From: Paenibacillus sp. GSMTC-2017 | Lineage (GTDB): Bacteria > Bacillota > Bacilli > Paenibacillales > Paenibacillaceae | DNA length: 64,000 nucleotides | Direction: 5' to 3' | NCBI RefSeq assembly: GCF_016019935.1 | Contig: NZ_JAECMT010000001.1 | Location: forward strand, 868,022 to 932,021 | In this document: one piece after another, positions 16,927 through 26,893 of the stretch | Layout of the letters: every line of letters begins with the position of its first letter | How positions within the stretch are numbered: position 1 is the first letter of the stretch | Program-made: the position numbers and the translations under genes | Notes under the pieces: generated by a model | What the model was told of the DNA's origin: nothing | The model's input: only the letters and a program-made list of their open reading frames with translations | Database searches by the model: none

Positions 16927-17622
16927 ATGAATCATACCAAGAAATCTGAACTCAATAAGATTATTCTATGGTTTGCTGCTTCTGCGTTTGCCATTATTTT
17001 AACCGGTTGTCAAAGCTCAGCAAGCCCTAACCATAAACCATTAAATAATATAGAGCAAACGGAACAAAATAAGAAATCAGTAAGACCCGAACAGTCACAA
17101 TTGAATGCTAACAATACGTCTAACTCCACTGACCCTACGACAATTCCGGATCGGGAGTCTACGACAGAGACTTCTAACATGCAGTCAAAAACGAGTAAAA
17201 ACACCGCTGTAGATAACATTACTAAAGCTAAAAACTGGAGCAAGGTCAGTCCTAAATTAAATGGTATTGCAATAGGCGATAGCGACTCGCATGTACTAGA
17301 TTATTGCGGCAAAGAATCTGACAGCTACCTGCTAGAAGAGCAAGAAGAAGCTATTCAAGTGCTTGAATATGACGGCTTTGCTGTTGGTATTAACACGGAA
17401 GGTTCCGTACATTTCGTAGAAGTATACGGTTCGCATGTTCAATCTGGATTAAGTGGTCTTAAGATCGGTGATCATCCTGAGAAAGTACTTAGTGAGCTTG
17501 GGAAACCAGATTCACAATCAGATTATTTACTCCTTTATAACGCACTCGGAGCCAAAATAAAGCTAGATGTTGATCCAAATATGAATGAAATTGTTTCGAT
17601 CAAGTTATTAGCACAAGGCTAA
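16927..17622 (+). CDS. Hypothetical lipoprotein
   Basis: This 231-residue protein has a signal peptide and the lipobox AIILTGC with Cys28. A hydrophilic Ser/Thr/Asn/Gln-rich spacer (about residues 30-90) follows. The C-terminal domain has two similar halves: KLNGIAIGDSDSHVLDYCGK with HFVEVYG, and GLKIGDHPEKVLSELGKPDS with ISIKLL-type endings. The pattern G(I/L)xIGDxxxxVLxxxG resembles repeats of the YjgB/DUF4309-like class, but I cannot assign a family with confidence. GGAGG is eight bases before the ATG. A terminator follows, so it is monocistronic and surface-anchored. Confidence 0.75.
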   Translation: MNHTKKSELNKIILWFAASAFAIILTGCQSSASPNHKPLNNIEQTEQNKKSVRPEQSQLNANNTSNSTDPTTIPDRESTTETSNMQSKTSKNTAVDNITKAKNWSKVSPKLNGIAIGDSDSHVLDYCGKESDSYLLEEQEEAIQVLEYDGFAVGINTEGSVHFVEVYGSHVQSGLSGLKIGDHPEKVLSELGKPDSQSDYLLLYNALGAKIKLDVDPNMNEIVSIKLLAQG

Positions 17623-17656
17623 CGTTAGTCTATAACCATCATATTGTTGGTACGAT

Positions 17657-17690
17657 AAGAGGGCGGGATCTACTCCGCCCTCTTCTTTAT
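17657..17690 (+). terminator. Rho-independent terminator of the lipoprotein gene
   Basis: AAGAGGGCGG and CCGCCCTCTT pair perfectly around GATCTACT, followed by CTTTATTT. It lies 35 bases after the stop codon. Confidence 0.9.
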
Positions 17691-17791
17691 TTGAGTACTC
17701 TATTCATTTCATATAACATTTGTGTCATGCCTGTCCCCGATTGGACATACCTTCTTTATAGAGAAGAACGTTGGATCGGAGGACGGAACAC

Positions 17792-18838
17792 ATGCAGAAA
17801 CGAACAGGCAAAGTGTTGCAGATCGCATCAACCTATATGGGAACAATTGTTGGAGCAGGCTTCGCCACAGGGCAAGAAATTTTACAATTTTTCACTCGTT
17901 TCGGTTATTGGGGAACGTTTACTATTGCACTGTCTACCGTATTGTTCATTTGGCTCGGCACAAAGATGATGTTGATCGCTAGCGAAATTCGAGCAAAGTC
18001 TTATGAAGACTTAAACAAAGCACTTTTTGGAGACAAATACGGTAAGCTAATCAGCCATTTCATGTTGCTCATTTTGTTAGGTGTAACTGCCGTCATGTTA
18101 GCTGGAGCTGGTACAATATTTTATGAACATTGGAATATTTCTTATCAAGCTGGTTTACTGATTACAATTGTAGCAAGCTTCTTCCTGCTCCGAAAAGGAA
18201 TGAAAGCTATTCTAACCGTCAATGCCATAGTCGTTCCTATTATGTTGTTATTCACCGTGTTAGTCATGATTGATACGTTCAGAACACCAGGAACCTATAA
18301 GTTCATTACACTTGCAACTGACTTTTCACCATGGGCTGCATGGGCTGCACCTTTCCTCTACACAGCTTTTAACCTATCGTTGTCACAAGCTGTCCTTGTA
18401 CCTTTAGGAGCTGAAATACAAGATAGAAAAACGATCATTATTGGCTCTTGGGTAGGCGGACTTGGAATTGGTTTTATGTTGCTTGCTGGTCATATTGCTC
18501 TATCCGTTCATATGCCTGGAATACAACAATTCGCCATTCCAATGGGTGGAATCGCAAGACAACTAGGACAATATGTCCAGCTCATTTACATCTTCCTTAT
18601 TTTTGCAGAAATATTCACAACACTCATCGCCGATATTTATGGGTTAACGCTGCAACTGCAAGAACGACTGAAATGGTCGAGGGAATTGCTCACCTTCGGT
18701 GTACTCGTCATTTGCTACTTTGCGAGCCAAATTGGCTTTGGCCCGCTTCTGTCTACACTATATCCATTATTCGGACTAATCAGCTTAGGATGGCTCATCC
18801 TCATTATTCGTAAGCGCGTCCTCTTTCGGCGACTATAG
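17792..18838 (+). CDS. ykvI: YkvI-family membrane protein
   Basis: This 348-residue polytopic protein belongs to the YkvI group related to amino-acid/spore-germination transporters of the APC superfamily. It begins with MQKRTGKVLQIASTYMGTIV and then VGAGFATGQEILQFF, the unwound-helix glycine motif expected after the first segment. About ten hydrophobic helices follow. ATG 17792 is fixed by GGAGG (17778-17782) at nine bases. The transported substrate is unknown. It converges with yhaN, whose stop is only 12 bases away. Confidence 0.85.
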   Translation: MQKRTGKVLQIASTYMGTIVGAGFATGQEILQFFTRFGYWGTFTIALSTVLFIWLGTKMMLIASEIRAKSYEDLNKALFGDKYGKLISHFMLLILLGVTAVMLAGAGTIFYEHWNISYQAGLLITIVASFFLLRKGMKAILTVNAIVVPIMLLFTVLVMIDTFRTPGTYKFITLATDFSPWAAWAAPFLYTAFNLSLSQAVLVPLGAEIQDRKTIIIGSWVGGLGIGFMLLAGHIALSVHMPGIQQFAIPMGGIARQLGQYVQLIYIFLIFAEIFTTLIADIYGLTLQLQERLKWSRELLTFGVLVICYFASQIGFGPLLSTLYPLFGLISLGWLILIIRKRVLFRRL

Positions 18839-18850
18839 AAGATTCCGATG

Positions 18851-21800
18851 TTACACCGCTTCAGGCGGACTTAAATGTACAAGAATCGTTTCCTTACAAA
18901 TTGCTAGAAGTACATCTCGCACTTTTTCATGACATGTGAACAGCAGCAGCTGGCGTTCATTCGCCAGCTCAGCAACTAGACGTGCAGCTGCATGTAGTCG
19001 TTCAGAATCGAAATTTACGAACAAATCATCTAGCATTAACGGAAGCTTCTCCTCTTGTGAGGATTCACGGGCAAGTGCTAATCTCATCGCCAAATATAAT
19101 TGTTCTGCTGTCCCACGACTAAGTAAGCTACTATCTAACATAGAATGATCCGCCTTTTCTACTCGAATGCCAGACTGTTCTACGTTTACACTTACTCTTA
19201 TGTATCGCCCACCAGTAAGCGTTCGGAAATAATGTGATGCTGTTTGAAGCACAACTGGCTGGCGTTCTTCTTCATAAATTCTTTTCGTACGATCAATAAG
19301 TGCTTTACTGATCATTAACACCGCATAGCGTTCCATGTTGTTTTCAAGCCCCGCAATTGTCATTTCCCTCTCTAAGATGAGACGTTGTCGTTCATCCGCT
19401 TGCATCAATTGCTCCCTTGCTTGATTCAATCGACCTCTTTTCTCCAGCAATTCAAATTGCAGCTCTACAACATTCGCTTCTTGAACCTTTGCCTCTTCAA
19501 GTGCCTCTGCTAATTGCTCCTCATCAAACTGCGCAAATAACGCTTGAAGTTGTTCGAGTCGTTCATTCGTTAAACCAGCTGTCAGCTCGATTTGTAGTCT
19601 CGTCAATTCCATATCAAGGTCAGCGAGTAACTGACGATCTCTTAGTGCAGTAGCATACTCCACTTCGTCTGTTAGACCCGCTTGTACAATTAATTCATTT
19701 AAAGATTGTTTGATTGTAGCTTCTTTTGACTGCAAGTTTTCTAACGTTATCAAAAGCTGTTCTATTCGCGTTATGATACCATCGGCTTGAGCTTGTATAG
19801 CAACGTGTCGTTGAATTTCTGCTTGTAACAATTGCATCGCAAGCGTGGGATCACTTTGAAGTTCTCGAACACTATTCGGGAAATTAGCACAAAGCTTCTC
19901 TGCATTCTTTTGATAACTATTAATTTCCTTATTCGTAGTAGCTTGTCTTGCATAAAGTCGATCATATTGTCTAAGCCGCTCCAAAGCTGATTCAGCAATC
20001 TCGAAAGCTTCAAGCGCAGCAGCAGGTGACATATGATTCGGTAGAGAACGTGCTACAAGCCAGTTTCCCCACTCGACTGCTTCAAGCTGTTGCTTCCGCA
20101 CAGCAACTTCTGCTAAATCCCCACGTTCACTCAATTCCCCACGTATCCGATCTAGTCGAGAACGATTTTCTATGCGAATGTCTGTCATCCGCACAAACTC
20201 ACTAATTGCATCGAGACGCTCCTGCACCTCCATACGTATCGCGGAGCGTAGAGACACTACAAGATTAGATGTCTGATCGGTAGATGTTGCATCAAATAAT
20301 GTTGCATACGTTTTGTCAGGCTCTTTAACAAGTACTTCCAGCGCTTCATATACACGAAGCTCGCCCCGACTGCGTCCTGCACGATTGCTTCTAGAGCTTA
20401 TTCGAGCGACATGAGAAGAACGACCATTTTCGCGTTTATTGCCATAAAACTTCATGCCAAGGAGCAATGCAACTGAAGCTCCACCAATCGTAATAGCCGA
20501 AATAGTCGCAATACCCGACGTTTCACCCAATAGACCACTTGCAGCAGCACCAGCTACAGCTAATGCTCCACCTACCCCACATAACCCTGCCAATTTCAGT
20601 CCACTACCCGCAAAAGATTGACTTTTTGCTCCTACCTTACCAATAGCTCCGGCACGTTCAAGTTCCCAATCGCGCAGCGCTTCATCAAAGGCATCCCACG
20701 CCGCAGTAAGCGAAGGTTTCGTGTCTGGTAGAAGTGCAAACCTTCCTCTGCCACTGTCTTCTAAACGCTCCATTACTTTTCGCAATCGTTCCTCTGAATC
20801 ATTTAATTGCAGTAATAATTCCCTCTCCTCAGCACGAAGAGTTTCCATTTCCGCTTGAATCCGTTCTTCAGAGCGACGAAAGGTTTGCCATATCTCTAAC
20901 TTCCCTCTTGCAAAATCACGGTCTGCTACCGTTACAATCAATTCTCTTAGTTGTCGCTCAGTCCATTCAGTAGATATGCTAGTAACAAGTGTGCCTATCG
21001 ACACATCTAAACCCTGCATTTCTAACTCCAACTCGGGTAATTGTTGTTTTAATGAGCGTATGCGATCCGCATCTTGCAAAACAGCACTAGTCTCGGCACC
21101 CTTATCAATGAAGTCATTATCGTAGAGTAAGACTGACTTTTGACGTTCAAGCAATGACTTTTCTTGTTGCAGTTCTTCAATATGTTCGATCATTTCTGCA
21201 TACTGTCGCTGCAAATCGTCCCATATTTGCTCTGATCCAGTTAGCAACCGTTCTGCATAGGCTATTTTTTTTCTATTGGTAAGTAACTCCTGAATACGAA
21301 GCCAATGTGGACGAGAATGAACTGCCTTACGAAGTAATTGCAAGTCTTGCTGAAGAGAAGGAAGTTTCACGGATACTTCAATAATCGCATTCTCTGTGGA
21401 CTCACTATCATCTCTCAGCACATTAAATCGATCAATACCATCTGCAATTCGCCTTAGCTCAGCATCAAATTGCTCAAGCATCTTCCATTGATTGCTCATA
21501 CGCTGATTAGTGCCTTTGAGCTTAAACAAGGAATCAAGCTCTTGCATAATTTCCTTCTCTGCAGCAGCAATTGCCTTGCCTCCATCCCATCCAGCTTGAT
21601 AGAGATGACGACCAAGTTCAGCTCCAGAGAGCGCACTTACTTCATTTAACTCTGTTAAAGTAATGGCATATAATTGGCGGTAAAGACGCGCGTTCATACT
21701 ACCAAGAAATTGTCCCTCCCAATTAGCCTGCTCCATTATTCGCTCGATGACATCTGTAGAAGTGGAACTGTCAAAGCTCCCTTCTAACATCCGCACTTTC

Positions 21801-22084
21801 GGTTTACCACCAGCTTCATCGGCATATCGATTTATTATGTAACTGGCACCTGACGAATCACGAAATATTAACCGACCACCGTGGCGACCGCCATGTATAG
21901 GTTCTTGTCGTTCCGATAAGTTGGAACGTTTCGTGAAACCAAATAACATCGTCCTAACAAAACCAAACAGTGTACTTTTACCCGCTTCGTTGGGTCCAAA
22001 AACGACAATAACCGGCGCATCAAGATCTACGCGCCGGTTATTTAATCGTCCATACCCGTCAATATGAGCTTCAACCAGCCTCAT
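18851..22084 (-). CDS. yhaN: SbcC-like AAA ATPase YhaN
   Basis: This 1077-residue SMC/Rad50-type ATPase is the partner of the nuclease YhaO. Walker A is VVFGPNEAGKSTLFGF near residue 30, and the distal Walker B is LMLDDLFVNFD near residue 1030, preceded by the signature-like LLSRGTAEQLYLAMRLA. Between them are long coiled-coil stretches. A hydrophobic, glycine-rich hairpin at about residues 495-545 (LAGLCGVGGALAVAGAAASG and beyond) suggests membrane attachment, as in B. subtilis YhaN. The start ATG 22084 has GGGAGG upstream. It lies 56 bases after yhaO on the same strand. A role in DNA end processing is inferred from the family. Confidence 0.9.
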   Translation of the reverse strand: MRLVEAHIDGYGRLNNRRVDLDAPVIVVFGPNEAGKSTLFGFVRTMLFGFTKRSNLSERQEPIHGGRHGGRLIFRDSSGASYIINRYADEAGGKPKVRMLEGSFDSSTSTDVIERIMEQANWEGQFLGSMNARLYRQLYAITLTELNEVSALSGAELGRHLYQAGWDGGKAIAAAEKEIMQELDSLFKLKGTNQRMSNQWKMLEQFDAELRRIADGIDRFNVLRDDSESTENAIIEVSVKLPSLQQDLQLLRKAVHSRPHWLRIQELLTNRKKIAYAERLLTGSEQIWDDLQRQYAEMIEHIEELQQEKSLLERQKSVLLYDNDFIDKGAETSAVLQDADRIRSLKQQLPELELEMQGLDVSIGTLVTSISTEWTERQLRELIVTVADRDFARGKLEIWQTFRRSEERIQAEMETLRAEERELLLQLNDSEERLRKVMERLEDSGRGRFALLPDTKPSLTAAWDAFDEALRDWELERAGAIGKVGAKSQSFAGSGLKLAGLCGVGGALAVAGAAASGLLGETSGIATISAITIGGASVALLLGMKFYGNKRENGRSSHVARISSRSNRAGRSRGELRVYEALEVLVKEPDKTYATLFDATSTDQTSNLVVSLRSAIRMEVQERLDAISEFVRMTDIRIENRSRLDRIRGELSERGDLAEVAVRKQQLEAVEWGNWLVARSLPNHMSPAAALEAFEIAESALERLRQYDRLYARQATTNKEINSYQKNAEKLCANFPNSVRELQSDPTLAMQLLQAEIQRHVAIQAQADGIITRIEQLLITLENLQSKEATIKQSLNELIVQAGLTDEVEYATALRDRQLLADLDMELTRLQIELTAGLTNERLEQLQALFAQFDEEQLAEALEEAKVQEANVVELQFELLEKRGRLNQAREQLMQADERQRLILEREMTIAGLENNMERYAVLMISKALIDRTKRIYEEERQPVVLQTASHYFRTLTGGRYIRVSVNVEQSGIRVEKADHSMLDSSLLSRGTAEQLYLAMRLALARESSQEEKLPLMLDDLFVNFDSERLHAAARLVAELANERQLLLFTCHEKVRDVLLAICKETILVHLSPPEAV

Positions 22085-22140
22085 CCTATTTGCCTCCCAG
22101 TATAAACGGATACTTCACTTCGTGTAATAGCCGTACAATT

Positions 22141-23433
22141 TTATGAGCGGTTGTTGTCCACCCGATTTTCTGCCACAAGACTAAGTGTTAGCTCCTTCGC
22201 TTGCTCCAGCCAATGATTTGAAGGTTTGTCCCACTTACTTCGTCCGATCCGTCCAAGTTTCGGGTGGCTACTTATATCTTGCAATGCCGATTGTGCAAAT
22301 GATCGCCAATCTTCTTTGTTTTCTTCCAATCGATTGCAAAGTCTGAGTAACTCACCTGCAAAACTATCTTCCACTGAGAGAGCTTCCCAGTCGAGCTCCG
22401 CCCCTGTTTCAGCAACAAGTTCATAAACATAAATCCAAGGCATTCCTTGCGTTGGCTCGTATTCCGATTGTAGTTGCTCTAAAATTGTCGCACATACATA
22501 TGCACTGCGAATATGATCATGTAGTGGTCCTCTTCCTTTTAAACGAACTCGCAACATGATAGAGCAGCCATCTTCCTCATCCAGCTTTACACCGATTTGA
22601 TGTGAAAGTAGTTGTAGAAGCTGTTGTTCTGTCGCTAATCCCTCAATAGAAACATCTTCTTCAAGCCAACGAATGGAATCAAGTGTTGTAAACTTCGCAT
22701 TAGTATTTCGAGAATCGATTACATCTACAATATAACAACCTTTAGCACCTGTTTCTTTCGGATTTCGACCTTGCGTATTACCCGCATAGACAACATGAGG
22801 ATATTCACTTAACACTTGCCGCTTATGAATATGTCCTAATGCCCAATAATCGAATCCACTCCTTGCCAATTCCTCTAACGTGCAAGGAGCGTAGGGATCA
22901 TGTCCACTATCTCCGCCAACATTAGCATGAAGAAGCGCAATATGATAAGGTGCTTCAGGTGCTGTCTGATACGTTGCAGCAATATTACTCGCAACAGCTC
23001 TTTCGCCATAAGACATCCCATAGATGTAAGCTACTAACTCACCATTTCTGTGGAAAGCAGGACGATAGGACATTTCCTCCGCTCCGAAAATGTGTACATT
23101 GGACGGCAACGTAAGTTTAGCACGTTTGCCGCCAAGATGATCATGGTTACCGTGAATAGCAAACACGGTTATACCATTGTCCGCTAATCGCTCCCATTCC
23201 TTTAAAAAAGCCAGCTGAGCACGAAGCGAGCGGTCAGCCTCGTCAAACAAATCCCCTGCTATGACGATAAAATCTACTTTTTCAGCAATAGCCGTATCCG
23301 TCAGACGCTTTAGAGCGGCGAACGTCGCATCCGTCAGCTCTGCTCTGACGACTTCCGGAACTTTCGTAAGTCCACGGAAAGGACTATCTAGATGTATATC
23401 CGCAGCATGAATGAATCTAAATGGCATACTCAT
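22141..23433 (-). CDS. yhaO: DNA repair exonuclease, SbcD/Mre11-like (YhaO)
   Basis: This metallophosphoesterase of up to 430 residues has all the Mre11/SbcD motifs: FIHAADIHLDSPF, IAGDLFDEADR, IHGNHDHLGG, ALLHANVGG and LGHIHKRQ. It would cleave DNA ends with two metal ions and work in a complex with YhaN. Two starts fit: ATG 23433 (very close to the AGGGAAGA box) or ATG 23427, which has better spacing and gives MPFRFIHAAD as in relatives. The operon is yhaO-yhaN. The upstream glycosyltransferase gene ends 25 bases before it and might be cotranscribed. Confidence 0.9.
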   Translation of the reverse strand: MSMPFRFIHAADIHLDSPFRGLTKVPEVVRAELTDATFAALKRLTDTAIAEKVDFIVIAGDLFDEADRSLRAQLAFLKEWERLADNGITVFAIHGNHDHLGGKRAKLTLPSNVHIFGAEEMSYRPAFHRNGELVAYIYGMSYGERAVASNIAATYQTAPEAPYHIALLHANVGGDSGHDPYAPCTLEELARSGFDYWALGHIHKRQVLSEYPHVVYAGNTQGRNPKETGAKGCYIVDVIDSRNTNAKFTTLDSIRWLEEDVSIEGLATEQQLLQLLSHQIGVKLDEEDGCSIMLRVRLKGRGPLHDHIRSAYVCATILEQLQSEYEPTQGMPWIYVYELVAETGAELDWEALSVEDSFAGELLRLCNRLEENKEDWRSFAQSALQDISSHPKLGRIGRSKWDKPSNHWLEQAKELTLSLVAENRVDNNRS

Positions 23434-23458
23434 TCTCTTCCCTGCTCTCTATCCAACA

Positions 23459-24610
23459 TTATTCAATCTCTGGTGTAGGTCTCGGCTCGGACTTCACAGC
23501 AACGTAAGCTTTCTTGAGCTGCGAAATAACCCGTTGCAACGAATATGTTTTTTTCGCCGTATCCCATGCTGTTCGCGCTAAATTGTAGCGATAGGACGGA
23601 TCACCAACCACCTTTTCGAGTGCATCTGCAAGCGCTAGCGGATCTTCAGTTGGTACTAATAAGCCGTTTACACCGTCTTCGATCTGCTCCGCAATACCAC
23701 CAACATTCGTACCTACAAGCGCTAGCCAGCAAAGGGCAGCTTCAGCAAATACAGAGCCGAACGCCTCCGCTCGTGAAGGGAGAACAAATACATCAAAGAA
23801 TGGCATAAATTCTTCTGGGTGAAGCATATATCCGTAAAAAATAATATCATCGTACAAGCCAAGCTCCTGAGCTAACAACTCCAACTCTTCTCGAATCGGC
23901 CCATCGCCGATAATGTGGAGGACAAACGGGCTCCCGCGACGTTTAAGTTCCGCACACGCATACAATAAAACATCTATTCCTTTTGCCGGAACAAGCCTAC
24001 AAACGGTAATTAACTGCGTCACTTCATTTTCATGGGCGATCGGCTTAAAACGCTTTTCATCAAAACCATTTGGAATGACCTTTATACGTTCGGGAGTCTC
24101 AACGTAAGGTGCAATATAGGATCTGAATGATTCCGATACTGTCATTAATTTGTCAGTCGTAACTTCTAGCTCACGGTACAACAAATTGAGGAATCGGTGC
24201 TCGGGCCCACCTTCTTCTATTTTCCCATTTAATATTAGCTCTCTCGCATAGCTTGAATGAATGGTCATCACAAGTGGTGTATTGGGAAATACCCGCTTCA
24301 TTGCCAGTGCAGCTATAGGATGATGAGCATGAATAATATCATATGATTTCTGTATTCTAAGCTTAGTCCACCATATATAATCCTTATAGGTTTGAATGTA
24401 TTTGTCTACCAGCGGGTTTCCCCTGAATTCGGTGTGATCGAAAGTTTGGAATATAACCTCTTCATGTCCTTTATTTCTAACCCTCTTAGGCAACGAAAAC
24501 AGTTCCATTTGCCAGCCAAGTTTTAGAAAGCGCTCCTGGATATAAGGTATCATCGATGATACGCCCCCAGGTTGCTCCGGAGGGAAAAATAAAGCTTGTA
24601 AAATATTCAT
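23459..24610 (-). CDS. Glycosyltransferase family 4 protein
   Basis: This 383-residue cytosolic or membrane-associated GT-B enzyme transfers an activated sugar. The N-terminal loop is FFPPEQPGGVSSMIPYI, as in GT4 acceptor-side domains. The donor-side domain shows TVCRLVPAKGIDVLL, IIGDGPIREELE and the EX7E motif in RAEAFGSVFAEAALC. CAGGAG precedes the ATG at 24610. Acceptor and product are unknown; neighbouring genes give no polysaccharide context. Confidence 0.88.
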   Translation of the reverse strand: MNILQALFFPPEQPGGVSSMIPYIQERFLKLGWQMELFSLPKRVRNKGHEEVIFQTFDHTEFRGNPLVDKYIQTYKDYIWWTKLRIQKSYDIIHAHHPIAALAMKRVFPNTPLVMTIHSSYARELILNGKIEEGGPEHRFLNLLYRELEVTTDKLMTVSESFRSYIAPYVETPERIKVIPNGFDEKRFKPIAHENEVTQLITVCRLVPAKGIDVLLYACAELKRRGSPFVLHIIGDGPIREELELLAQELGLYDDIIFYGYMLHPEEFMPFFDVFVLPSRAEAFGSVFAEAALCWLALVGTNVGGIAEQIEDGVNGLLVPTEDPLALADALEKVVGDPSYRYNLARTAWDTAKKTYSLQRVISQLKKAYVAVKSEPRPTPEIE

Positions 24611-24786
24611 AAATAACAGCTCCTGAAAGGTTTCTAAAGCGGCGTTCGCTTCGTAAAAATCGGATTACACTCTACTGGTGTCGATAGCTCTCACCTTTCA
24701 CACTTGATGTTGCCCATATAGTCGGTCTTTCATGAAAATTGGACATAACTGTATGCGAAATTTAGACTTCCTTATCTACTAAAACA

Positions 24787-24795
24787 TGATATAAT
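24787..24795 (+). promoter_or_regulatory. Extended -10 promoter element of the GGDEF gene
   Basis: TGATATAAT is a perfect extended -10 (TGnTATAAT), 55 bases before the start codon. No convincing -35 is present, which is acceptable with an extended -10. Confidence 0.55.
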
Positions 24796-24850
24796 AGAAC
24801 ATACGTTTCTGTAAAGTTTTCATCTATTTCTATAAATTGGTGGTTGGCTT

Positions 24851-26026
24851 ATGACAATAATGCAGTGGATTACAGGTCCGAACGGACAACTTTTTTCATC
24901 ATCGTCTGTTATCGTTATCCTAATATTGATGCTCTTTATGTCGATCAAGTTATACGTAAGCTACCGCAACAAGCAAACGTATAGACTGCTTATTGCAGCT
25001 ATTTCTCTTATCATTGCGAGACAATGTCTGCTCGTTGCGCTTGCTTTTCCTGGATGGACGTTAGAGCCTTGGATGTATTTGGTATCCAACATATTGCAGA
25101 TTATCTCCTTTATTATTATAAACTTTGTGTTCATGAAATTATATACTTACCGTTCCGCTCAGCTCAGAATTGTCCCGTTCATTTTTATGCTGCTGCTAAC
25201 GATTGTTTTATCCTTTATACAAATCGCACTTACGCCTTTATCGACGATTCCAGCAACTACATACGTCATTTCATTTCCATTGCTTGATATCTATTGCATA
25301 GTCGTTTCCCTTATTATATTACTGGCTACGAGAAGTGCTGACATGAATACAAAATATTATTCCAGCCTAATCGTCTTTATTGCAGATGAGATTGTTAGAA
25401 TGGCGGATGCCTATCTGTTTCAGGGCTCGCAACCTTGGCTTTTATTGTTCAATCTCGTCTCGCCAATTATCTATTTCTCATTACTGTTCGTCCTTCTGTT
25501 TGAATGGGTCATTGAACGTTTAATGTCTACTTATCAGTCTTCCATCGTTGATGGTTTAACTGGGCTTTACAACCGAAGACATTTCAACTCCAAGGCAGAG
25601 CAACTCCTTTTAAGGAGCAAATCGGTGGCAATCATCTTCTGCGATATCGACAACTTCAAACGTTTAAACGACACGCAAGGTCATCATGTTGCAGATGGCG
25701 TTCTAAAACGTGTATCGGAGATCATTAAAGAGGAAACGAGTGGTATCGGTTCTGCAGGGCGTTATGGCGGAGAAGAACTATTAGCTTGCATTAGTATCGA
25801 CCGCGTTAAGCCAGATATCGTTGCAGAGTCGATTAGACGTAGAGTTGAAGCTGAAACCGTTGTCACTATTAGTATCGGTTTCAGTACTACCAAAGAGAGC
25901 GTATTCGTCGGAGAAATGATTCGGTTAGCTGATGAAGCGATGTATTATTCCAAAACAACTGGAAAAAACAGAGTTACCGCATACAAAGCAATGCCTGCTT
26001 CTTACAAAACTAAAAAAGAAATTTAG
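24851..26026 (+). CDS. Membrane-bound GGDEF-domain protein (predicted diguanylate cyclase)
   Basis: This 391-residue protein has six to seven membrane helices in residues 1-220, followed by a GGDEF domain (about 225-385). It contains DGLTGLYNRRHFNSKAEQLL, FCDIDNFKRLNDTQGHHVAD and the active-site loop GRYGGEELL near residue 305. The GGEEL signature is one that permits c-di-GMP synthesis. No RxxD inhibitory site is seen five residues before it, so product inhibition is not expected. The N-terminal membrane sensor is not assigned. The ribosome site before the ATG (GGTGGTTGG) is modest. A terminator follows, so the gene stands alone. Confidence 0.88.
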   Translation: MTIMQWITGPNGQLFSSSSVIVILILMLFMSIKLYVSYRNKQTYRLLIAAISLIIARQCLLVALAFPGWTLEPWMYLVSNILQIISFIIINFVFMKLYTYRSAQLRIVPFIFMLLLTIVLSFIQIALTPLSTIPATTYVISFPLLDIYCIVVSLIILLATRSADMNTKYYSSLIVFIADEIVRMADAYLFQGSQPWLLLFNLVSPIIYFSLLFVLLFEWVIERLMSTYQSSIVDGLTGLYNRRHFNSKAEQLLLRSKSVAIIFCDIDNFKRLNDTQGHHVADGVLKRVSEIIKEETSGIGSAGRYGGEELLACISIDRVKPDIVAESIRRRVEAETVVTISIGFSTTKESVFVGEMIRLADEAMYYSKTTGKNRVTAYKAMPASYKTKKEI

Positions 26027-26076
26027 TTTGACACTTTTTACTTACTAATTCTTCTACCTCTAAAAGGCAAGAAACG

Positions 26077-26121
26077 AAACAAGCTGACTCCGGTTGAGAA
26101 CCGTCGACAGCTTGTTTTCTA
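26077..26121 (+). terminator. Rho-independent terminator of the GGDEF gene
   Basis: Outer stem AAACAAGCTG/CAGCTTGTTT (26077-26086 and 26108-26117) encloses a smaller stem CGGTT-GAG-AACCG. The outer stem runs into TTTTCT. Confidence 0.8.
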
Positions 26122-26200
26122 CGTTTTTCCGATATCCTCAAAATTGGAGCTTAACCGTATCTGATCCGTACCTTTGTTTAGTCTGGTTCATATCGTTGAA

Positions 26201-26890
26201 TCAACTCTTCTTGAAGGTCGAAAAAAAAGATAAAATAGTTCCAAATGTAGTGAACAACAGAGCGAGATTAAAAATCAATTCCGAATCTTCTGCTGTCAAT
26301 TTCCACAGAATTAGTGTGAAGACTCCAAGAATCGTTAATTGAATTCCTAAGAGTAGAAAATTAAGAGCTTGAATATTTTTGAAACTCCTCAATAAAAACC
26401 AACAAATTACTATACTTAACAGAATTAGAACAGGGATTAGAACTATTAGCGATATCAAATTGAGAACCCCCTTCTTTTCGAAAGTAGTATCAGATCCGTT
26501 AAAGATAGGGAATCTGTGTACATTATGAGAAAAGCTAATATTTGCGCCAAACTGACCTCCTCCACCAGAGAATCCAATACTGTTAATTGTAGTAGAGTTC
26601 CATGTGTGCGCGTACATTGTTCTGGCATAACCATTGTAATTTGAAAACTTGGAATCATAACTTACTGAGGCAGCGAATCCTGATCCGAAATATGTAAAGT
26701 CAATCGCGTTTAATACTATAACGTTATTTTTCAACTTCATTTTATCTTGAAAATCAAAAGCAACACCAAATTTTCCATCACCATGGGAAGGATTATATAT
26801 GTTTTCGCTCCAACCATTATGATCAGTAACATATCCTAATGAACTAACTACAGAAGTATTATATGTTCCATATCCCCTAAAGGGCTCCCT
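26201..26890 (-). pseudogene. Orphan membrane-protein fragment lacking a proper start
   Basis: The frame is open from just after an in-frame TAA (26891-26893) to the stop at 26201, about 229 codons, but has no ATG/GTG/TTG near its 5' end and no ribosome-binding site. The first ATG (26740) would skip a coding-like stretch beginning GYGTYNTSVVSSLGYVTDHN. The N-terminal part is rich in Gly/Ser/Asn/Tyr (for example GFSGGGGQFGANISF) and looks beta-structured and extracellular. It is followed by two hydrophobic segments and a charged end, TFKKS. A 5'-truncated gene is the simplest reading; expression from ATG 26740 is possible. No family recognised. Confidence 0.5.
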
Positions 26891-26893
26891 TTA

